DNA from: Bacteroidota bacterium
Lineage (GTDB): Bacteria; Bacteroidota; Bacteroidia; Bacteroidales; VadinHA17
Direction of reading: 5' to 3'
NCBI GenBank assembly: GCA_016718875.1
Contig: JADKBL010000059.1
Location: forward strand, 1 to 52,560
DNA: 52,560 nucleotides
How positions within the stretch are numbered: the stretch's first letter is position 1; every line of letters begins with the position of its first letter. A program made the position numbers and the translations under genes. Below the pieces are notes generated by a model. The model worked only from the letters and a program-made list of their open reading frames with translations. It made no database searches and was not told where the DNA came from. This document shows, piece by piece, positions 18,552 through 28,019 of the stretch.

Positions 18552-19367
18552 ATGTCGATTCATAAGTCTGTTAAGAGAGTAACGACTCATGTTCTTCATG
18601 AGATGAAACTGAAAGGGGAAAAGATAGCTATGCTCACAGCATACGACTTCTCTATTGCAAAGATCGTTGATGCTGCTGAAATAGATGTTATTCTGGTTGG
18701 CGACTCTGCTTCAAATGTTATGGCCGGATATGAAACAACTCTCCCGATAACACTTGATAATATGATTTATCATGCCGCTTCTGTGGTTAGGGCGGTTAAA
18801 AGAGCTCTCGTGGTTGTGGACCTTCCTTTTGGAACTTATCAGGGTAACTCAAAAGAGGCGCTTGCATCATCGATCAGGATTATGAAGGAGACAGGTGCAC
18901 ATGCAGTTAAGCTTGAGGGAGGGAAAGAAGTAGTAGAATCTATAGAGAGAATCCTGTCTGCAGGAATACCGGTAATGGGACATCTGGGTCTTACACCCCA
19001 GGCTATACATAAGTTCGGAACGTATGTTGTCAGGGCCAGGGAGGCTGAAGAAGCCCGGCGATTAATGGAGGATGCTCTTCTCCTGGAAAAAACAGGTTGT
19101 TTTGCCATAGTATTGGAGAAAATACCTGCAAAACTGGCAGAAGAGGTTACAAACAGCCTTAAGATTCCTCTCATTGGAATCGGGGCAGGTGGTAAAGTTG
19201 ATGGACAAGTGCTTGTTCTTCACGATATGCTTGGACTTAACCAGGAATTCTCTCCACGGTTCCTGCGGAGGTATCATAATCTTCATACTGAAATCAAAGG
19301 AGCTGTGCAGGCTTATATTGCTGATGTGCGATCACAGGACTTCCCTAACGAGAAGGAACAATACTAG
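18552..19367 (+). CDS. panB: 3-methyl-2-oxobutanoate hydroxymethyltransferase
   Basis: 271 residues from the ATG at 18552. The TIM-barrel enzyme transfers a hydroxymethyl group from methylene-tetrahydrofolate to 2-oxoisovalerate, the first step of pantothenate synthesis. Family motifs: MLTAYDFSIAKI, VGDSASNVMAGY (metal-binding Asp), AVKLEGG, PVMGHLGLTPQ, FAIVLEKIPA (catalytic Glu) and IGIGAGG. The C-terminus LGLNQEFSPRFLRRY is also typical. It is divergent from dnaK with its own promoter and lies 11 bases before the pseudouridine synthase gene. Other pantothenate genes are not in the window. Confidence 0.95.
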   Translation: MSIHKSVKRVTTHVLHEMKLKGEKIAMLTAYDFSIAKIVDAAEIDVILVGDSASNVMAGYETTLPITLDNMIYHAASVVRAVKRALVVVDLPFGTYQGNSKEALASSIRIMKETGAHAVKLEGGKEVVESIERILSAGIPVMGHLGLTPQAIHKFGTYVVRAREAEEARRLMEDALLLEKTGCFAIVLEKIPAKLAEEVTNSLKIPLIGIGAGGKVDGQVLVLHDMLGLNQEFSPRFLRRYHNLHTEIKGAVQAYIADVRSQDFPNEKEQY

Positions 19368-19378
19368 TTCTAAATATA

Positions 19379-20059
19379 ATGGTTGAAATACTTTACGAGG
19401 ACAATCATCTGATTGCCGTATTCAAGAGATCCTCGGATCTTGTGCAGGGAGATAAAAGCGGAGATGAATCTCTTGATCAGGAAGTCAAAAAATATATAGC
19501 CAGAAAATATAACAAACCGGGAGAGGCATTTCTTGGTGTTGTTCACAGGCTCGATCGTCCTGTAAGTGGTGTATTATTATTTGCAAGGACATCAAAGGCT
19601 CTTGAAAGAATGAATGAAATATTCAGGACCAGACAGGTAAAAAAGGTCTATTATGCAATTGTAAAGGAAAGTCCTCCTTCAGAAGAGGCTACAATAAGTC
19701 ACTTTCTTAAGAAGAATGAAGCTCAGAACAAAAGCTATGTGTTTGATAAAGAGGTAAAAGGCTCAAAGGAAGCCAGCCTGACATACAGGATTAAAGGAAG
19801 GTCGGAGCGATATTACTTCCTTGAGGTTGAGCTTCATTCAGGCCGGCATCACCAGATAAGGGCACAGCTTGCTAAGATCGGTTGCCCCATTAAAGGCGAC
19901 CTCAAATATGGCTTCCCAAGATCAAATGAGGATGGCAGTATCAGCCTCTTTGCACGGCGCCTTGAGTTTATACATCCTGTAAAAAAGGAACCAGTTGTTA
20001 TAACCGCACATTTTCCGGAAGGTGATATCTGGCCCCTTTTTATTGATGCTGCCAAATAA
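19379..20059 (+). CDS. RluA-family RNA pseudouridine synthase
   Basis: 226 residues, a compact RluA-type catalytic domain with no S4 domain. Motif I is GVVHRLDRPVSGVLLFART, whose Asp is the catalytic nucleophile. KVYYAIV, EVELHSGRHHQIRAQLA (conserved Arg and Gln) and LFARRLEFIHP follow. It isomerises uridine to pseudouridine in rRNA or tRNA; the target site cannot be told from sequence alone. It follows panB closely and is probably co-transcribed. Confidence 0.92.
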   Translation: MVEILYEDNHLIAVFKRSSDLVQGDKSGDESLDQEVKKYIARKYNKPGEAFLGVVHRLDRPVSGVLLFARTSKALERMNEIFRTRQVKKVYYAIVKESPPSEEATISHFLKKNEAQNKSYVFDKEVKGSKEASLTYRIKGRSERYYFLEVELHSGRHHQIRAQLAKIGCPIKGDLKYGFPRSNEDGSISLFARRLEFIHPVKKEPVVITAHFPEGDIWPLFIDAAK

Positions 20060-20198
20060 AAATCATCTTCTCCCTCCCCGGAATAACCATCCGGTCTTTT
20101 GCTGCAACACACCTTTGTAAGGTTAAAACACAGTTAATAAGCGTTAAGGAAAAGTTAAATAGTAACTTACTGATGGTTATATAATTTAAATTTGTGCT

Positions 20199-21838
20199 AT
20201 GAACAAGACAAGATTCACCGGACTTATTATAATGATGGGATTGTCAATCATTGGCATAATATGGGTTCAGGCCAGGTGGATAGTGAATGCATTTGCAATC
20301 AGAAATGAGAATTTCAATAGTGCAGTTATTTCTTGCCTTTACAATGCAGCTGATGCGATTGAGTCGTCCCAAAGGATGAACTTCTTAAATAATTTTATGC
20401 CTGCAGATCCGCTTACATTAGGGAGGATGTATCCTGTAGAATCTTCCAACTACCTTAATATTCAGAGTTATTCCTCAATTGACAGCAGCGGATTCAGTGT
20501 CCGTATTGATAAACAGTCATATACAGGAACACTCGATACAGGCAGCATTACCTATGGTTCAAAATCATATGTATTCACAGGTGATACTTCGGTTGTTTCC
20601 GATTCGGTGATTCTCCTTGTAGCCACTGAAAATGAATCCCGTAAAATGCAGGTTGTTAAAAGGGGCGAGGAGGGAAGTGTAAATTCGAGGGCTTTGTCTG
20701 TAAGACAACAGGAGTTTCTCGACTGGGTAAGGAAAAGATCGGCGGAATTTCATAATCTGAGCGATCAGCTCATATCTGAGATTTACCAGTGGGAGAAAAC
20801 TCTTGAACTGGATAACAGGGATGTAGGTTATGCTTTAAAGCAAACCTTTAACTATGCCGGAATTCAGACGCCTTTTGAATATGCAATAATAAAAAATGGA
20901 GTGGTTCAGGACGGGACTTTCAGGAAAGCAGGCAAAAGCGATTTCCTTAAGAGTGGCTACATGGTAAGGCTTTTTCCCGGGAATATTATACGCCAGGATA
21001 TAATGCTCTCAGTTTTCCGGCGCGTACCAACTATGTTCTTGGACAGACCATCTGGCTTCTGGGAGGTTCGCTCGCTTTCTCTCTCTTTATTGTTGCAACT
21101 TTCGGGCTTAGCCTCTTTTTCATCATTAGACAAAAGAAGATTTCCGAGATGAAATCCGATTTCATTAACAACATGACTCATGAATTCAAAACACCGATAG
21201 CCACAATATCACTTGCAGCAGATACCATTTCAAATCCGAAAGTAATCAACGATGAATCGAAAGTTCTTCAGTTCATTGGGATGATAAAGAAAGAAAATAA
21301 CAGGATGAATAAAAAGGTTGAAACCATCCTGCAGATCGCATCTCTCGATAAGAAGGAGATTCAGTTCAGGTTTGAAAATATTTCAATGCATACAATAATT
21401 GATCATGTTCTTGATACAATGGATATTCAGATCCAGCAAAAAAACGGAAGGGTAACCAGGAGCTACGAAGCAGGTGATCCTCTTATCTGCGGCGACAATG
21501 AGCATCTTTCAAACCTTGTGAACAATCTTCTCGACAATGCTGTAAAATATTCCCCCGATTCTCCGGAGATAACAATAAGGACCCGTAATGCTGACCATGG
21601 ATTTGTCTTTTCAATTGAAGACAAAGGGATAGGAATGACGAAAGCAGTTCAGAGCAAAATATTTGAAAGATTTTATCGCCAGACCTCAGGTAACGTTCAT
21701 GATGTGAAGGGATTTGGTCTTGGCCTTAATTATGCCCGCGCTATTATTGATGCCCATAAAGGTACTATTAATGTTATAAGTGAACCAGGAAAGGGCAGCA
21801 CATTTGAAGTATACTTACCATCTAATCTTGATATCTGA
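20199..21838 (+). CDS. Membrane sensor histidine kinase (RprX-like), one-base frameshift
   Basis: Segments 20199-21152 and 21149-21838 are one gene. Losing one T in the TTTT run at 21013-21016 explains the break: with five T the protein reads SVFPARTNYVLGQTIWLLGG and on into the second membrane helix (SLAFSLFIVATFGLSLFFII). Full layout: TM1 (about 9-27), a periplasmic sensor of about 240 residues, TM2, then HisKA with the phospho-His in MTHEFKTPIA, then HATPase with NNLLDNAVKYS, DKGIGM, KGFGLGLNYA and GKGSTFEV boxes. About 546 residues in all. The response-regulator ATG comes one base after its stop. The partner resembles RprY of Bacteroides. An exact TAAATTTG lies just upstream (20187-20194) but too near the ATG for a normal leader. 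Confidence 0.88.
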
Positions 21839-21839
21839 T

Positions 21840-22535
21840 ATGAATACAAAACCTGTAAAAATCTTTCTGGTTGAGGATGATCTTAGTTTTGGATCAGTCC
21901 TGAAATCATACCTTGAAATTAATGATTTCTCAGTTGAATGGGTTGACGACGGGAAATATGCACTTGATCACTTCAGAAAAGGCTTATTTAATATTTGTAT
22001 ACTCGATGTGATGCTGCCTCATGTTGACGGTTTTACAATTGCAAGTGAAATCAGACAGATAAACAATGAGGTACCTATTATTTTTCTCACGGCTAAAAAG
22101 CTCAAAGAAGATGTCCTTAAAGGATATGGAGTAGGAGGGGATGACTATGTTACAAAGCCCTTTGATACTGACATACTTCTGGCAAAGATCAAAGCAATAC
22201 TTGCGAGGCGCGATTTTCAGTCAGGAACCAAGGATATTTATAAACTGGGACTATTTGTTTTCAATGCCCGCCTCAGAACTCTGACTTTTAATAATGTGGA
22301 AACCAAACTTTCACCTAAAGAGGCGGAATTGCTTGAGCTTCTGGCTTCCAATCCCAATGAATTGATAAACAGAGATATGGCTTTGAAAAAGATATGGGGA
22401 GCAGATGATTATTTCACTGCGCGTAGCATGGATGTCTACATAACTAAGCTAAGAAGATTTCTTGCTGACGATCCGTCATTGAATATAAAGAATATCCATG
22501 GAGCAGGATTTCAGCTGATCATTAAAGAGGATTAG
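21840..22535 (+). CDS. OmpR-family response regulator (RprY-like)
   Basis: 231 residues from the ATG at 21840; the in-frame GTG at 21780 lies inside the kinase gene and is rejected. The receiver domain (1-120) has the acidic pair VEDD, the phospho-acceptor in CILDVMLPHVDGF, the Thr in FLTAKKLKED and KPF. A C-terminal winged-helix DNA-binding domain (about 135-231) carries LSPKEAELLELL and RSMDVYITKLRRFL. The FLTAKxLKED and RSMDVYITKLR segments closely resemble RprY of Bacteroides. It is activated by the adjacent kinase; targets unknown. It overlaps the convergent cdd gene by four bases. Confidence 0.93.
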   Translation: MNTKPVKIFLVEDDLSFGSVLKSYLEINDFSVEWVDDGKYALDHFRKGLFNICILDVMLPHVDGFTIASEIRQINNEVPIIFLTAKKLKEDVLKGYGVGGDDYVTKPFDTDILLAKIKAILARRDFQSGTKDIYKLGLFVFNARLRTLTFNNVETKLSPKEAELLELLASNPNELINRDMALKKIWGADDYFTARSMDVYITKLRRFLADDPSLNIKNIHGAGFQLIIKED

Positions 22536-23017
22536 CGGAGATTACTTTTACTGAACTGAAGCGGAAGAAGGCTGTTTATGCTTTCAATTACATATATTTT
22601 CTTGCTGCCTCCGAGGATTAATCTTATCCTGGAATTACTTCTTAACTCCTCCTCAGCAATTACCTGCCTGCAGTTTCCACAAGGTGTTACCGGTTCGTCC
22701 GTCAATCCGTTTTCATTTAAGGCGGCAATGGCTATAGCATCAGGCTTGTCATTGGGGAAGTTTGAAACAAAGGAGGATATTGCTGTCCTTTCGGCACATA
22801 TCCCTGAGGGAAATGCTGCATTTTCAACATTTGCTCCTTTAACTGTCTTACCGCTTTCCATCCTGAGAGCAGCCCCAACCCTGAATCCTGAGTATGGAGC
22901 ATAGGCATTTGAGGCTGTATCAATGGCTTCTTTCAGAAGAATTCTATCCTCCTGGCTAAGTTCTTCAGTACTGCTTAATTCCTTATAGGAAATAGTTATA
23001 TTATGACTTGTCACCAT
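22532..23017 (-). CDS. cdd: Cytidine deaminase
   Basis: 161 residues, the homotetrameric short form. Zinc and catalytic residues are visible: Cys74 and Glu76 in GICAERTAI, and Cys113 and Cys116 in TPCGNCRQ. The substrate-loop motif APYSGFRVGAAL and NVENAAFPSG are also present. It converts cytidine and deoxycytidine to uridine and deoxyuridine in pyrimidine salvage. Convergent with the response regulator, divergent from the glucosaminidase gene. Confidence 0.95.
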   Translation of the reverse strand: MVTSHNITISYKELSSTEELSQEDRILLKEAIDTASNAYAPYSGFRVGAALRMESGKTVKGANVENAAFPSGICAERTAISSFVSNFPNDKPDAIAIAALNENGLTDEPVTPCGNCRQVIAEEELRSNSRIRLILGGSKKIYVIESINSLLPLQFSKSNLR

Positions 23018-23155
23018 ATCTTCTTAATAATGGATAAAGGTAATAATTATTGTATTATCAGTATGTATTGATCATTTGAGGATTAAGAGAATCAGCATGG
23101 TTAAAAACGAGATCATTCTGTGCAAAAGTATTTTATTACGTATACAGCTTTTTTC

Positions 23156-23163
23156 TATTTTTG
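23156..23163 (+). promoter_or_regulatory. Bacteroidetes -7 element of the glucosaminidase gene
   Basis: TATTTTTG matches TAnnTTTG exactly and lies 16 bases upstream of the ATG at 23180. No good TTG is seen at the -33 position. The site argues against a start at the GTG at 23120. Confidence 0.45.
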
Positions 23164-23179
23164 TCATAAACGTTACAAA

Positions 23180-24196
23180 ATGTCTCAAATCAGGTCTCAT
23201 TTAATATTACTTGTAATTTCTTTATCTATGGATGCCTGTAGTGTTAAAAAACCTGCCACTTCAGTGAAATCATCAAACGGGTCGGTTGATAATTATATTA
23301 ATCAGTACAAGGATTTGGCAATGAGTGAAATGAGACGGACCGGAATACCTGCCAGCATAACCCTGGCCCAGGGAATGATTGAATCAGATTATGGAAGGAG
23401 CCGTCTGGCTGTTGAAGCCAATAACCATTTCGGAATAAAATGTCATAATACATGGAAGGGACCTACGATAACCCATCACGACGACAGGCGAAATGAATGT
23501 TTCAGGAAATACCGCAAAGCAGAGGAATCCTATTTTGACCACTCTGATTTTCTGACTTCAACATCGCGGTATGGTTTCCTGTTTGAACTGGATGAAAAGG
23601 ATTATAAGGGATGGGCCCGGGGACTGAAAAAAGCCGGTTATGCTACAAATCCCGATTATGCCAACATGCTGATCAGGAAGATAGAAGAGTATGAGCTCTG
23701 GCGTTTTGACCTTGGTAAAAGCAAGGTACCTAATGTGGCTAACAGAACTGATACTGTAAAAGAAACACCTGTATCCCCTTCTGTGGCTAAGGATTCCACA
23801 CCGAGGAAGGCAGATGATAATTTTGTTGTTCCGGGGCGTGTTTCGAGGATAAAAGAGAATAATAGAATTCAGTATATTATAGTAAATGAAACAGATACAA
23901 AGGAAGGTATTGAGAAGGAGTATGGTCTGTTGAAGTGGGAATTATCAAAATACAATGAGACCGACAACGATTTAAAGATAGTTCCCGGGCAGATACTTTA
24001 CCTTCAGCCAAAGCGGGACAAGGCAGAACCGGGACAGGAAATTCACACAGTTGTCAAGGGTGAAACAATGTATATAATTTCTCAGAGGTATGGTATAAAG
24101 CTGAGGCAGCTTTATGAGATGAACAGGATGAATCAGGGAGAAGAACCCCTTGAAGGTGGCAGGATATGGCTCAGGAGTATGAAGCCCGTTAAATGA
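23180..24196 (+). CDS. Glucosaminidase-domain peptidoglycan hydrolase with C-terminal LysM
   Basis: 338 residues from the ATG at 23180. The N-terminus is hydrophobic (LILLVISLSMDACS) and could be a lipoprotein signal, though the lipobox is poor. The FlgJ/LYZ2-type N-acetylglucosaminidase domain (about 30-185) includes TLAQGMIESDYGRSRLA, whose Glu is the likely catalytic acid, and NNHFGIKCH. A LysM carbohydrate-binding module is at the C-terminus (HTVVKGETMYIISQRYGI to WLR), and a weaker LysM-like segment precedes it (about 225-285). It should cleave septal or cell-wall peptidoglycan. Its 3' end slightly overlaps the convergent fmt gene. Confidence 0.9.
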   Translation: MSQIRSHLILLVISLSMDACSVKKPATSVKSSNGSVDNYINQYKDLAMSEMRRTGIPASITLAQGMIESDYGRSRLAVEANNHFGIKCHNTWKGPTITHHDDRRNECFRKYRKAEESYFDHSDFLTSTSRYGFLFELDEKDYKGWARGLKKAGYATNPDYANMLIRKIEEYELWRFDLGKSKVPNVANRTDTVKETPVSPSVAKDSTPRKADDNFVVPGRVSRIKENNRIQYIIVNETDTKEGIEKEYGLLKWELSKYNETDNDLKIVPGQILYLQPKRDKAEPGQEIHTVVKGETMYIISQRYGIKLRQLYEMNRMNQGEEPLEGGRIWLRSMKPVK

Positions 24197-25154
24197 TATC
24201 GATAGTATAATCCGTAATTTTGAATCCTCTCAGAAATTCGATTGAATTCATCTTCTTTTTGCCTTCAAGCTGAAGCATTGAGATACTTACAAATCCGTCA
24301 TTGCATGCAATCTTAATATAATGCTTGCCATCAGTAACAATTGTCCCAGGTGAAAGTGAGTGTTTTTCAACCTCAGGAATACTTTCAAAAATCTTGACAG
24401 TGAGAGAGTTTTTTTTGCCCTTTAGACCGGTTCGTGCTCCGGGCACAGGCGCCAGTCCTCTTATGAGGTTATGTATCTTAACAGCTCCTGAATTCCAGTT
24501 TATTATGCAATCATCAGGGTGTATCTTTGGAGCCAGCTTAAGTTCAGTTCCCGGTGCAATGAAGTTTGATTGTGGTTAAAGCGTTATGCTTTTGTCAACG
24601 ATACCTGCGAGTGTTTTTATGACAAGTCTCGCACCAAGTTTTGTCATACGGTCATGAAGATCACCTGCGTTTTCAAAAGGGAATATGTGAATTTCTTCTC
24701 TTAAAAGGATATTCCCTGTATCAATTTTGTTGTCAATAAAAAAAGTTGTTACCCCTGTCCTTGTTTCTCCGTTTATTATAGCATGATTTATTGGAGCAGC
24801 TCCCCTGTAATCGGGAAGAAGGGATGCATGAAGGTTAATAGTTCCAATAGCTGGAATTTTCCATACTGCTTCAGGGAGCATTCTGAATGCGACAACAATA
24901 AATATATCGGGTTTGAGATCAGTCAGGGTTTTAATAAAATCAGCATCCTTAAGATTATTTGGCTGGAATACTGGTATATAACTTGATTCGGCAAAAATTT
25001 TCACAGCCGATTTCTGGATTGCCCTGCCTCGTCCGGCCGGTTTATCCGGAACCGTTACAACCCCTGCCACATTAAATCCGTTCATGAGCAGAGACCCCAG
25101 AGTAGCAACTGCAAACTCGGGAGTTCCCATAAAGATGATCCTCAGATTTTTCAT
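24189..25154 (-). CDS. fmt: Methionyl-tRNA formyltransferase, interrupted by an in-frame TAA
   Basis: 321 codons, normal Fmt length. The N-terminal formyltransferase domain has IIFMGTPEFA, NLHASLLPDYRGAAPI (substrate-binding and catalytic) and GVTTFFIDNKIDTG. The C-terminal tRNA-binding domain has DDCIINWN, HNLIRGLAPVPGA and SISMLQLEGKKKM, ending FLRGFKI. Between them codon 193 is TAA (minus strand 24578-24576) in the context KSITL-stop-PQSNF. Frames match on both sides, so one base change (for example AAA to TAA) accounts for it. A product truncated there would lack the tRNA-binding domain. Fmt formylates initiator Met-tRNA. It follows ribBA, with an exact minus-strand -7 site (25179-25172) between them. 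Confidence 0.92.
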
Positions 25155-25171
25155 GAATTCGAATTAATATT

Positions 25172-25179
25172 CAAATTTA
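25172..25179 (-). promoter_or_regulatory. Possible Bacteroidetes -7 element upstream of fmt
   Basis: On the minus strand the sequence reads TAAATTTG, an exact TAnnTTTG match, 18 bases before the fmt ATG and inside the short gap after ribBA. No convincing TTG is found at the right spacing, so this rests on one box. Confidence 0.35.
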
Positions 25180-25188
25180 GTCAAAAAA

Positions 25189-26421
25189 TCAATCCTTTGT
25201 TATTCGTTTATAGCATGTAAGGTTATGCCCCATCTTATTTGCTTTGGTTTCAAGATAAAACTGATTATGAGGATTCGGTTCTATAACAAGCGGTATTGTT
25301 TCTACAATCTTTATTCCATACCCTTCAAGACCAGCTCTCTTGACCGGATTATTTGAAATAAGCCTGACTTTTCCAAGTCCCAGTTCATGCATAATGCTTG
25401 CGCCAACACCGTAATCCCTTTCGTCTTCTCCAAATCCCAGTTTGATATTAGCCTGAACAGTGTCCATTCCTTCGTCCTGAAGCCTGTAGGCTTTGATTTT
25501 ATTGAGCAGGCCTATTCCCCTTCCTTCCTGAGAAAGATATATGACTACTCCTTTGCCTTCTGCTTCTACCATTTCCATGGCTTTTTGCAGTTGTGGTCCG
25601 CAGTCGCATCTCATTGAACCGAATATATCACCGGTGAAACATGATGAATGAAGCCGCACTAGTACGGGTTCATCCCTGGTCCATGTCCCTTTAACAAGAG
25701 CTGCATGTTCCAGTCCGTTGCTCGTTTGCCTGAAAGGAATAAACTCAAAATCACCTTTAAGTGTCGGCAATTTTACCTTTTCTCCCTTTTCAATTATAGA
25801 ATCTCTTTCAAGAGTATACCGGATCAGGTCTCTTATGGCAATTATCTTAATATCGAACTGCTTGCTTATCTTTTTAAGGTCGTCAAGCCTTGCCATTGTT
25901 CCGTCGTCGTTCATTATTTCAACAAGCGCTCCGCCCGGTCTCAATCCTGCCATGCGTGTCAGATCCACAACCGCTTCTGTATGGCCGGCTCTTCTGAGAA
26001 CACCCTTCGCTTTGGCTTTAAGCGGAAAGATATGCCCGGGTCTTCCAAGATCCAGAGGTTTTGTTGCCGGATCAACCAGCGCTTTTATAGTCAGAGCCCT
26101 GTCTTTTGCGGATACACCAGTAGAAGTTTCCTCATTCAGAAGGTCAACTGTCACTGTGAATTGTGTTTCATGAAGCGAAGTGTTATTGCCAACCATAAGA
26201 TGCAGGTCAAGTTCTTCACATCTCTCTTCAGGCAGTGCTACACAAATAAGTCCCCTGCCATGTTTTGCCATGAAATTGACAATTTCAGGAGTAATAAGTT
26301 CTGCGGAACAAATGAAATCACCTTCATTCTCACGATCCTCGTCATCGACGACTATCAGAATTTTTCCCCTCCTGATATCTTCTACACCCTCGTCTATTGT
26401 ATTTAATCTGAAATCATTCAT
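25189..26421 (-). CDS. ribBA: Bifunctional 3,4-dihydroxy-2-butanone 4-phosphate synthase / GTP cyclohydrolase II
   Basis: 410 residues from the ATG at 26421, preferred to an in-frame TTG at 26433. The N-terminal half is DHBP synthase (VVDDEDRENEGDF, the acidic metal-binding loop; GHTEAVVDLTRMAGL; VEIMNDDGTMARL). The C-terminal half is GTP cyclohydrolase II (RLHSSCFTGDIFGSMRCDCG with zinc cysteines; YLSQEGRGIGLLNKI; SNNPVKRAGLEGYGI). Both supply riboflavin precursors. The start overlaps the stop of the upstream LptF/G gene by eight bases, so the two are translationally coupled. Confidence 0.96.
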   Translation of the reverse strand: MNDFRLNTIDEGVEDIRRGKILIVVDDEDRENEGDFICSAELITPEIVNFMAKHGRGLICVALPEERCEELDLHLMVGNNTSLHETQFTVTVDLLNEETSTGVSAKDRALTIKALVDPATKPLDLGRPGHIFPLKAKAKGVLRRAGHTEAVVDLTRMAGLRPGGALVEIMNDDGTMARLDDLKKISKQFDIKIIAIRDLIRYTLERDSIIEKGEKVKLPTLKGDFEFIPFRQTSNGLEHAALVKGTWTRDEPVLVRLHSSCFTGDIFGSMRCDCGPQLQKAMEMVEAEGKGVVIYLSQEGRGIGLLNKIKAYRLQDEGMDTVQANIKLGFGEDERDYGVGASIMHELGLGKVRLISNNPVKRAGLEGYGIKIVETIPLVIEPNPHNQFYLETKANKMGHNLTCYKRITKD

Positions 26422-27937
26422 TTTGAGAATCAATTATTATTTCTTCTGATTTAGTTTGCTTTTCATTCATTGTAAACCGGTAAACAGCGTCTTTTATTCT
26501 TTTAAAGAACAAAAGATAAGTATCGATGTTCAGTATCACCGAATCGGTGGTTGCCTTGTATGTAAGGAATAGTCCAATAGGCAGAAGTATATATGATGAT
26601 GCCCACATCCCGGCAAAAGTGCCTATGATGTTTTCCTCAGCCAGTTTTTGTCCGGAAAGGGAAATGACATAATAAATAACAAAGAAAAAAATGGAGATTA
26701 CAGCTGGAGTTCCCAGCCCTCCTTTCCTGATAATTGCTCCAAGTGGTGCTCCTATAAAGAAGAAAACCAGACAGGCGAATGACATAGTAAGCTTTTTGTT
26801 CCATTCAACCTCGTATTTTTTCAGAACTTTTATTTCCCAGTAGTGCGATTCACTTATCGAAGAAAGATAGATGTTAGCGTCCTTTATATTCTCAATTGCT
26901 CTGGTCACAGCATCCTTTTTCTCATTTGCAGGCAGAGAGTCAAACAGCACTTTGGGCTCAAATATTTTGGATTTTCTCAGGGAATCTTCCTTCGTTTTCG
27001 GGATGTTATTCAGATAGGCATAATTACCAAGATGATAGATTTTACCGGCTTTGAAATCGTTGAAATGGCTGTTTACCCTGTTATTGTAAGCTTTTCCGAG
27101 TGAATCGATATGAAAAGTGAGGTCACTGATGTTCATCATGGCCGCACTTGATTTAAAAAGGCCATCCTGGCTTCGTTCCAGATCAAAACCCGAAAGAGGC
27201 ATAACAATAGTCTGTTCTTTGAAATAATCCTTTCTCGAAGGGAAGCTCCTGTCACTTGAACTAATGGTTTTTTCAGCTATCTCATTGAATGAATATCCGT
27301 TAAATAATGTCATTATGAGTCCTGATCCATCCTGTGTTGTCTTCATGTATCCTGAATCTGCTACAGTTACGGCTACATTACCTCTCTTTTCACGATGATC
27401 GTATATGATCAGTTTTTCGAGCCGGTTAGTAACAGGATCCTTTGAAGTGACTTTAATGCTGAAGTCAGGAACTCCATTATAAAAAGGACCGGCCTGTATA
27501 TTTATGTCTGGCTTCTTGCGACGGATGTCATAAAGAAGAGTTCTTGCTTTGGATGTGGCATATGGCAGTACGTCGTTCGAGAAGAAAAAGGAAACGATTG
27601 ATATTACTCCGAGGAAAATCATAAGAGGCCTCATTATCCTTTGCAGTGGAATGCCGGAGGATTTCAGTGCAGATAGTTCACTGAACTCACCCATATTTCC
27701 GAATGTCATAAGTGATGCAAGAAGGATGGCCAGCGGTAGTGCCATTGGAACAAATGTAAGGGAGAAGTAGTAAATGAGTTCAGCGAGGATAACTAAATTG
27801 AGTCCTTTACCTGCAAGCTCGTCGACATACATCCAGAGAAACTGGAGCAGCAGGATAATGAGCACAATAAAGAATGTCAGTATCAGCGGCCCGATGAATG
27901 ATTTAAGAACAAACGTGTCGACTTTTTTTAACACCAC
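26414..27937 (-). CDS. LptF/LptG family permease of the lipopolysaccharide export complex
   Basis: 507 residues starting at tandem GTG codons. The YjgP/YjgQ (LptF/G) architecture is clear: an N-terminal block of membrane helices (about 12-130, including FVPMALPLAILLASLMTFG and the coupling segment ELSALKSSGI), a large periplasmic beta-jellyroll domain (about 135-370), then three more helices (SFACLVFFFIGAPLGAIIRK to about 470). Length is above the usual 350-400, as is common in Bacteroidetes. It moves LPS from the inner membrane with LptB. The minus-strand TAATTTTG at 27960-27953 lies about 16 bases upstream and may be its -7 box. Confidence 0.92.
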   Translation of the reverse strand: MVLKKVDTFVLKSFIGPLILTFFIVLIILLLQFLWMYVDELAGKGLNLVILAELIYYFSLTFVPMALPLAILLASLMTFGNMGEFSELSALKSSGIPLQRIMRPLMIFLGVISIVSFFFSNDVLPYATSKARTLLYDIRRKKPDINIQAGPFYNGVPDFSIKVTSKDPVTNRLEKLIIYDHREKRGNVAVTVADSGYMKTTQDGSGLIMTLFNGYSFNEIAEKTISSSDRSFPSRKDYFKEQTIVMPLSGFDLERSQDGLFKSSAAMMNISDLTFHIDSLGKAYNNRVNSHFNDFKAGKIYHLGNYAYLNNIPKTKEDSLRKSKIFEPKVLFDSLPANEKKDAVTRAIENIKDANIYLSSISESHYWEIKVLKKYEVEWNKKLTMSFACLVFFFIGAPLGAIIRKGGLGTPAVISIFFFVIYYVISLSGQKLAEENIIGTFAGMWASSYILLPIGLFLTYKATTDSVILNIDTYLLFFKRIKDAVYRFTMNEKQTKSEEIIIDSQNE

Positions 27938-27952
27938 TTAAAAATTTGTGTG

Positions 27953-27960
27953 CAAAATTA
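27953..27960 (-). promoter_or_regulatory. Possible -7 element of the lptF-ribBA operon
   Basis: The minus strand reads TAATTTTG, an exact TAnnTTTG match, 15 bases before the GTG start. A -33 TTG at 19-21 bp is not evident. Confidence 0.35.
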
Positions 27961-28019
27961 CTTCAATTTTATAATAAATCATATTTGTTCATGGGGTCTT
28001 TTCAACCTGAGGAAGAATT

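Noticed and set aside
18109..24578. Stop-codon reassignment as an explanation for the interrupted dnaK and fmt
   Set aside because: Two different stop codons (TAG and TAA) are involved, both serve as ordinary stops elsewhere in the window, and no suppressor tRNA is seen.
25705..26406. A 233-codon plus-strand open frame
   Set aside because: It lies wholly antisense to ribBA and resembles nothing.
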